From Curtobacterium sp. VKM Ac-1376 (GTDB lineage Bacteria > Actinomycetota > Actinomycetes > Actinomycetales > Microbacteriaceae), in the NCBI RefSeq assembly GCF_015351025.1, contig NZ_JADKRV010000001.1:533053-597052 (forward strand): a DNA stretch of 64,000 bases, in the 5' to 3' direction. Positions 57,478-64,000 of this stretch are shown here, one piece after another; the stretch's first letter is position 1, and every line of letters starts with the position of its first letter. The translations under genes and the position numbers were made by a program. The notes beneath the pieces were generated by a model. The model saw only the letters and a program-made list of their open reading frames with translations. It was not told where the DNA came from and searched no databases.

Positions 57478-58971
57478 ATGTCCGTGATCACACACGCGCC
57501 GACGGCTCCGAGCGTCCTCGCCGCCCTCCGCTCGCCCCGCATGCTCACCCGAGAAGTCCTGGCCGGGGTCGTCACCGCGCTCGCCCTCATCCCCGAGGCG
57601 ATCTCGTTCTCGGTCGTCGCCGGGGTCGACCCGGCGGTCGGACTCTTCTCGAGCGTCATCATCGCGATCGTGATCTCGATCGTCGGCGGCCGTCCGGCGA
57701 TGGTGTCCGCGGCGGCCGGCTCGGTGGCGCTCGTCATCGCGCCGCTCGTGCGCGAACACGGCATCGAGTACCTCGTGCCGGCGATCGTCCTGGGCGGTGT
57801 GTTCCAGCTCGTGCTCGGGTTCCTCGGGGTGGCGCGGCTCATGCGCTTCATCCCACGCAGCGTCAACGTCGCGTTCGTGAACGCGCTGGCCATCCTCATC
57901 TTCACGGCGCAGCTGCCGAACCTCCTGGGTGACGACGTCCCGTTCGTCGTGTGGCCGCTGACCGCCCTCGGCGTGGCGATCATCGTCGGGTTCCCGTTCC
58001 TGACGAAGGCCGTCCCGGCGCCGCTCATCGCGGTCGTCGTGATCACCGGGATCACGATGCTGTTCAGCGTCGTCGTCCCCACCGTCGGCGACGAGGGCGA
58101 CCTGCCCACCGCACTGCCCGGGTTCAACGGGATCGTGACCCCGTTCTCCTTCGAGACGCTGCAGATCATCGCGCCGTACGCGTTCGGCGTCGCGATCGTC
58201 GGCCTCATCGAGACCCTGCTGACCGCGCAGCTCGTCGACTCCATCACCGAGACGGGCTCGAGCAAGTGGCGTGAGTCATGGGGACAGGGCGTCGCGAACA
58301 TCGCGTCGGCGTTCTTCGGCGGGACCGGTGGCTGCGCGATGATCGGTCAGACGGTGATCAACGTGAAGACCGCCGGTGCCCGGACCCGGGTCTCGACGTT
58401 CGCGGCAGGTGTCTCCGTGCTCGTCCTGACGATCGTCCTCCACGACCTCGTCGCCCAGATCCCGATGGCGGCGCTCACCGCGGTCATGCTCATGGTCTGC
58501 GTGGCCACCTTCGACTGGCACAGCATCCGGCCGCGCACCCTGCGGCGGATGCCCCTCGGCGAGACCGTGGTCATGCTCATCACCGTCGTGGTCGTCGTCG
58601 TGACCGAGAACCTCGCCACCGGCGTCCTCGTCGGCGTGGTCGTGGCGGCCCTGGTGTTCGCCCGTCGAGTGGCGCACGTCGTGACGGTCGTCCGCGAGCC
58701 CGTCGACGAGCGCACCGTGCGGTACCGGGTCCGTGGGGCACTGTTCTTCGCGTCGTCCAACGACCTCGTCACCCGGTTCTCGTACGCCGAGGACCCGGAG
58801 CACGTGATCATCGACATGGCGGACGCCCACGTGTTCGACGCGTCCACCGTCGCAGCGCTCGACGGGGTCGAGCAGCGGTTCGCGAAGCACGGTTCCACGG
58901 TCGAGGTGGTGAACCTGAACACGGGTTCGATCGCACTGCACAGGCGGCTCTCCGGCGAGCTGGGCGGCTGA
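57478..58971 (+). CDS. SulP family anion transporter
   Basis: A 497-residue SLC26/SulP transporter with about 12 helices and a short STAS domain (residues 420-490; HVIIDMADAHVFDASTVAALDGVEQRF). The N-terminal ALALIPEAISFSVVAGVDPAVGLFSSVIIAI is the SulP signature (GxPxxxxF type), and AAGSVALVIAPLV follows. The substrate (sulfate, bicarbonate or another anion) is not known. No ribosome site precedes the ATG, so it may be translated from a leaderless mRNA. It is under the MerR dyad. Confidence 0.88.
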   Translation: MSVITHAPTAPSVLAALRSPRMLTREVLAGVVTALALIPEAISFSVVAGVDPAVGLFSSVIIAIVISIVGGRPAMVSAAAGSVALVIAPLVREHGIEYLVPAIVLGGVFQLVLGFLGVARLMRFIPRSVNVAFVNALAILIFTAQLPNLLGDDVPFVVWPLTALGVAIIVGFPFLTKAVPAPLIAVVVITGITMLFSVVVPTVGDEGDLPTALPGFNGIVTPFSFETLQIIAPYAFGVAIVGLIETLLTAQLVDSITETGSSKWRESWGQGVANIASAFFGGTGGCAMIGQTVINVKTAGARTRVSTFAAGVSVLVLTIVLHDLVAQIPMAALTAVMLMVCVATFDWHSIRPRTLRRMPLGETVVMLITVVVVVVTENLATGVLVGVVVAALVFARRVAHVVTVVREPVDERTVRYRVRGALFFASSNDLVTRFSYAEDPEHVIIDMADAHVFDASTVAALDGVEQRFAKHGSTVEVVNLNTGSIALHRRLSGELGG

Positions 58972-59047
58972 GTGGCTGTGCGCTTCCGCATCCGGTGAAT
59001 CCGCTGTGGGGGCGGTGGGAACGGACGGGCGACCTACACTGGAACCC

Positions 59048-59704
59048 ATGCCCGCCACCCGACTCCACCTCGTCCGGCACGGTGAGGTGCACAACCCCGA
59101 TCGTGTCCTCTACGGCCGGCTGCCGGGCTTCGGACTGAGCGACCTCGGCACGCGGATGGCCCTCGCCTCCGCCACCGCCTGGAAGGACGCTGGCGTCGAC
59201 GTCCGCCGGATCGTGGCTTCGCCGCTGCAGCGCACGCAGGAGTCCGCCGCCCCGTGGTCCGCTGCGTACGGGCTCGACGTGACCCTCGACGAGCGCCTCA
59301 TCGAACCGACCAACCGGTACGAGGGCCAGCCCCCCGGGTTCACGAAGCGGTCGCTCGGCCGTCCGGCGGAGTGGCCCTGGATCGCGAACCCGCTCCGGCC
59401 GAGTTGGGGCGAGGCGTACGAGTCGATCGCGAACCGCATGCTCGCGGCGATGGCCACGGCCTGGGAGAGCGTCGACGAGGGCGACGTCGTCCTGGTCAGC
59501 CACCAGCTGCCGATCTGGACGGTCCACCGGAAGCTCGCCGGGGAGCCGCTCTGGCACGACCCGCGCAAGCGCCGCTGCGATCTGTCGAGCATCACCACCG
59601 TCGAGCGTGTGCCCGCCACGGCGACCGGTCGGTTCACCGAGGTCGGGTACGCGGACCCCGCGCATGAGTTGCGCGCCACCGCCATCGACGAAGGAGCAGT
59701 GTGA
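59048..59704 (+). CDS. Histidine phosphatase family protein (phosphoglycerate mutase-like)
   Basis: A 218-residue member. LHLVRHGEVHNPDRVLYGR is the RHG motif with the phospho-histidine, SPLQRTQESA the second conserved part, and VVLVSHQLPIWTVHRKL the second catalytic His. The order histidine phosphatase-tlpA-ccdA-resB-ccsB is the same as in mycobacteria (Rv0525-Rv0529). The exact substrate is unknown. Its end overlaps the next gene by 4 bases (GTGA). Confidence 0.93.
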   Translation: MPATRLHLVRHGEVHNPDRVLYGRLPGFGLSDLGTRMALASATAWKDAGVDVRRIVASPLQRTQESAAPWSAAYGLDVTLDERLIEPTNRYEGQPPGFTKRSLGRPAEWPWIANPLRPSWGEAYESIANRMLAAMATAWESVDEGDVVLVSHQLPIWTVHRKLAGEPLWHDPRKRRCDLSSITTVERVPATATGRFTEVGYADPAHELRATAIDEGAV

Positions 59705-59772
59705 CGAGCACGAGCAGTGTGGCGAGCACGAGCAGTGTGACGAGCACGAGCAGTGTGACGGGCACCAGCAGC
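59701..59772 (+). repeat. 18-bp tandem repeats encoding the lipoprotein N-terminus
   Basis: Four units of GTGACGAGCACGAGCAGT (third-base changes in units 2 and 4) encode MTSTSS-VASTSS-VTSTSS-VTGTSS. Every unit starts with a GTG in frame, so each could serve as a start. Change in copy number would lengthen or shorten the N-terminus by six residues. Confidence 0.85.
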
Positions 59773-60381
59773 AGGAAGCGCATCGCGACGATCGCGGCGA
59801 CGGTCGTCGTCGCCGCCCTGGCGTTGGCCGGGTGCTCGTCGGACAGCGGCGATCTCGCGAAGCAGTACGGCAACGGCACGACCCAGAACTACATCTCCGG
59901 TGACGGCGCCGTGACGGAGGTCTCTGCCAAGGACCGCACCGACCCGGTCACGTTCCAGGCGAAGGACTCGGACGGCGACACCGTCTCGTCGAAGGCCCTC
60001 AGGGGCAAGGTCGTCGTGCTCAACTTCTGGTACGCGAGCTGCCCGCCGTGCCGTGCCGAGGCGAAGTACCTCAACCAGGTGCACGACGAGTACGCCGACA
60101 CCGATGACGTCGTCTTCATCGGCGTCAACGTCCGCGACCAGGCAGCGACCGCCGCTGCCTTCGAGCGGACCTTCGACGTGCAGTACCCGACCGTCCTCGA
60201 CCAGCGGTCGGGGACCATGCAGCTCGCGCTGTCCGGTCAGATCGCTCCGAACGCCGTTCCCGCGACGATCGTGCTCGACACCAGGGGGCGCGTGGCCGCC
60301 CGTGTCCTCGGCGCCGTGGACGGCACGAGCATCCTGAAGACCCTGATCAGCGACGAGCTCGATGCCGGCAAGGCCTCCTGA
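59701..60381 (+). CDS. TlpA/ResA-type thioredoxin lipoprotein
   Basis: A 226-residue extracytoplasmic thiol reductase. The first 24 residues are a Ser/Thr repeat. A signal helix (ATIAATVVVAALALAGC) with a lipobox (LAGC) follows, so it is a lipoprotein. The thioredoxin domain (residues 95-220) carries VVVLNFWYASCPPCRAEAKYL with the CPPC active site. It probably reduces apocytochrome c cysteines with electrons from CcdA. AAGGAG lies 5 bases before the GTG. Confidence 0.93.
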   Translation: MTSTSSVASTSSVTSTSSVTGTSSRKRIATIAATVVVAALALAGCSSDSGDLAKQYGNGTTQNYISGDGAVTEVSAKDRTDPVTFQAKDSDGDTVSSKALRGKVVVLNFWYASCPPCRAEAKYLNQVHDEYADTDDVVFIGVNVRDQAATAAAFERTFDVQYPTVLDQRSGTMQLALSGQIAPNAVPATIVLDTRGRVAARVLGAVDGTSILKTLISDELDAGKAS

Positions 60382-60384
60382 CCC

Positions 60385-61108
60385 GTGGCCTCCAACCCCT
60401 TCGCCGACGCGATCCTGAGCGGCCAGATGGCCGTCGCGCTGCCCGTGGCGGCGCTCGCCGGGCTCGTGTCGTTCCTGTCACCGTGCGTGCTCCCGCTCGT
60501 GCCCGGGTACCTCGGCTACGTCGGTGGGGTCGCCGAGGGTGGGCAGCGTCGGGGCCGAGTGGTCGTCGGCGTGCTGCTGTTCATCGTCGGGTTCACCGCG
60601 GTGTTCGTGGCGTACACGACGGTGTTCGGCGCCCTCGGCTTCTGGCTCGTCCGCTGGCGGGACCTCATCACGCAGGTCCTCGGAGTCGTGGTCATCGCGA
60701 TGGGTCTGGTGTTCGTCGGCCGGTTCACGTTCCTGCAGCGCACGATCAAGCCCGGTTGGACGCCCGCCACCGGGCTCCTCGGCGCACCCCTGCTCGGCAT
60801 CGTGTTCGGCCTCGGCTGGACCCCGTGCCTCGGCCCGACCCTCGCCGCGATCAACCTGCTCAGCGTGCAGTCCGGCAGTGCGTGGCAGGGCATGTGGCTC
60901 GGCGTCGCGTACTGCCTCGGCCTCGGCATCCCGTTCGTCCTCGTCGCCCTCGGTGCCGGCTGGGCCACGGGAGCGATCGCGGCCGTGAAGCGCCACATGC
61001 GCATCGTCAACATCATCGGAGGAGCGATCCTGATCGTCATCGGTCTGCTCATGGTCACCGGCATCTGGTCGGCCGTCATGTCGAGCGTGGGGGCGGTGAT
61101 CCAGAGCT

Positions 61109-61125
<17 letters not shown>
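60385..61125 (+). CDS. ccdA: Cytochrome c biogenesis thiol transporter CcdA
   Basis: A 246-residue six-helix membrane protein that carries electrons across the membrane to the thioredoxin-like lipoprotein. SFLSPCVLPLVPGYLGYVGG holds the first cysteine and GLGWTPCLGPTLAAINLLS the second. It starts with a GTG three bases after the tlpA stop and overlaps resB by 17 bases. Confidence 0.96.
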
Positions 61126-62847
<1,722 letters not shown>

Positions 62848-62851
<4 letters not shown>

Positions 62852-63876
62852 ACGACATGACCACGAACCTCGCGACCTACTCGGTCGTGCTCACGTACTC
62901 CGCGATGGCGGTGTACGTGGTCGCGTTCATCTCGTTCGCCCTCGACATGGCCAAACGCTCCGGCGAGGTCACCGCCGCGGCGAAGAACGCGGGCGCCGAC
63001 ATCGACGGAGCGGACGCGACGCGCGCCGCATCCGCCCGCGACGCCAAGACGGTCGCGACCGTCCGCGGTGGCACCGTCGTGCTCGAGCAGGTCGCGGCGC
63101 CGCCGTCCGGTGGCTCCGCCGGGCGCGGCACGAAGTTCGAGCGCGTCGGCATGGCCATGACGATCCTCGCGCTCGTGCTGCACGTCGCCTCGGTGGTCCT
63201 CCGCGGCATCGCGGCCGACCGGGTGCCGTGGGGCAACATGTTCGAGTTCTCGCTCACCGGCACGGCGCTCATCACGCTGATCTTCCTGCTCGTGCAGTTC
63301 TGGCAGAACCTGAAGTTCCTCGGCGTCTTCATCACGGGCTTGACGATCATCCTGCTCGGCATCGCGACGGTGAACTACTGGGTCCCCGTCGTCCCGCTGC
63401 AGCCCGCCCTGCAGTCGTACTGGCTCGTCATCCACGTGTTCGTGGCGATCGCCGGCACCGGGTTCTTCGCGCTCGGTGCGGGGCTCGCGGTGGCGCAGCT
63501 CGTGCAGACGTACCGCCAGGGCCGGACCGCGTCGAGCAAGCTCCGCTTCATGGCGACGCTGCCGGACGCCGACCGGCTCGAGGTCCTGACCTACCGCGTG
63601 CTGCTCGTCGGCTTCGTCCTCTGGACCTTCACCCTGATCGCCGGTGCGGTCTGGGCGGAGCGTGCCTGGGGTCGGTACTGGGGCTGGGACACCAAGGAGG
63701 TCTGGACCTTCATCATCTGGGTCGTCTACGCCGGGTACATCCACGCCCGGGCGACCCGCGGTTGGCGCGGTGCGCGATCGTCGTGGCTGGCCCTCATCGG
63801 TTTCGCTGCGGTGATGTTCAACTTCTCGGTGGTGAACGTCTTCTTCAAGGGTCTGCACAGCTACTCGGGTCTGTGA
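62848..63876 (+). CDS. ccsB: Cytochrome c biogenesis protein CcsB (ResC/CcsA type)
   Basis: A 342-residue haem-handling membrane protein. The WWD motif lies in WGRYWGWDTKEVWTFIIWVVYAGYIHARAT, flanked by conserved histidines (VIHVFVAI; YIHARA). A hydrophilic insert of about 60 residues (MAKRSGEVTAAAKNAGADIDGADA...) separates helix 1 from the rest. With ResB it exports haem and ligates it to cytochrome c. The start overlaps the resB stop as GTGA. Confidence 0.95.
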
Positions 63877-63917
63877 CTCGCGTGGGTCGCTGACACGGAC
63901 CTGGTCACGACCAGGAC

Positions 63918-63961
63918 CGGACGGGAGGCGCGGTGCCCGCTGGCACCGCGCCTCCCGTCCG
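63918..63961. terminator. Terminator-like hairpin, GGAGGC family
   Basis: A nearly perfect 44-bp palindrome (left arm CGGACGGGAGGCGCGGTGCC) 41 bases after ccsB. The 39 bases after it show nothing further. Confidence 0.83.
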
Positions 63962-64000
63962 TCTGCCGGGGGCGGCGACGGCTGCCGCCCGGTCCGCGGG

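Overview
The window looks like chromosome from a very GC-rich actinobacterium. Third codon positions are almost always G or C, GTG starts are frequent, ATGA/GTGA overlaps are common, and divergent pairs share short spacers. Gene content (archaeal-type AspRS, bS22-like ribosomal protein, nrtR-nadABC-nadS, many DHA2 exporters, chaplin-like sortase-E surface protein, ResB/CcsB cytochrome c maturation) fits the Microbacteriaceae, perhaps a Curtobacterium-like organism; that placement is inference. I see no rRNA, tRNA, CRISPR array, transposase, integrase or phage module. This is mostly ordinary chromosome with some accessory surface and export genes.

Layout. 1-9.8 kb: start of a PLP-dependent D-amino-acid enzyme, a DHA2 exporter, an EEP-family phosphoesterase, the metQNI methionine importer, a 2'-5' RNA ligase-like protein, an alditol-oxidase-like flavoenzyme, a second DHA2 exporter and an acylphosphatase. 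9.8-15.7 kb: a complete de novo NAD operon (nrtR, nadA, nadB, nadC, nadS) behind a long inverted-repeat operator. 15.7-28.8 kb: small membrane and hypothetical proteins, FMN reductase, aroQ, a sodium/solute symporter with a small partner, VOC protein, tag, a DJ-1/PfpI protein, GNATs, a LysR-type effector domain without its DNA-binding part, DUF5997, a holin-like protein, and a DHA2 exporter with divergent TetR. 28.8-32 kb: two secreted low-complexity proteins, the second with seven chaplin-like repeats and an LAYTG sortase signal. 32.1-34.2 kb: FMN riboswitch and ribE-ribB-ribH. 34.2-46.8 kb: a 56-codon membrane protein, TetR, a Gfo/Idh/MocA-aldo/keto reductase fusion coupled to lacI, DHA2 exporter, flavin reductase behind a MerR-type promoter, Mn-type superoxide dismutase, sugar kinase, and a marR-phr-serine hydrolase operon. 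46.9-59 kb: orphan winged-helix regulator, upp, tadA, cation efflux, proC, Trk/Ktr potassium uptake, ArsR, HTH protein, bS22-like protein, glutaredoxin-like and Dabb proteins, aspS, and a divergent merR/sulP pair. 59-63.9 kb: phosphoglycerate mutase-like protein, TlpA/ResA, CcdA, ResB and CcsB, a system II cytochrome c maturation operon.

A second layer lies between the genes. Nearly every convergent junction carries a long GC-rich hairpin, and these fall into recurring sequence families. One, with core GGGAGGC...GCCTCCC, occurs eight times, each shortly after a stop codon. Others recur two or three times. The regulatory sites that can be read include a MerR-type promoter with 19-bp spacer (flavin reductase), a perfect 26-bp MerR dyad (sulP), a lac-like arrangement of promoter and two operators (fusion-lacI), a palindrome inside a promoter spacer (DHA2 exporter), the NrtR inverted repeat, and several promoters placed so close to a start codon that leaderless mRNA is likely.
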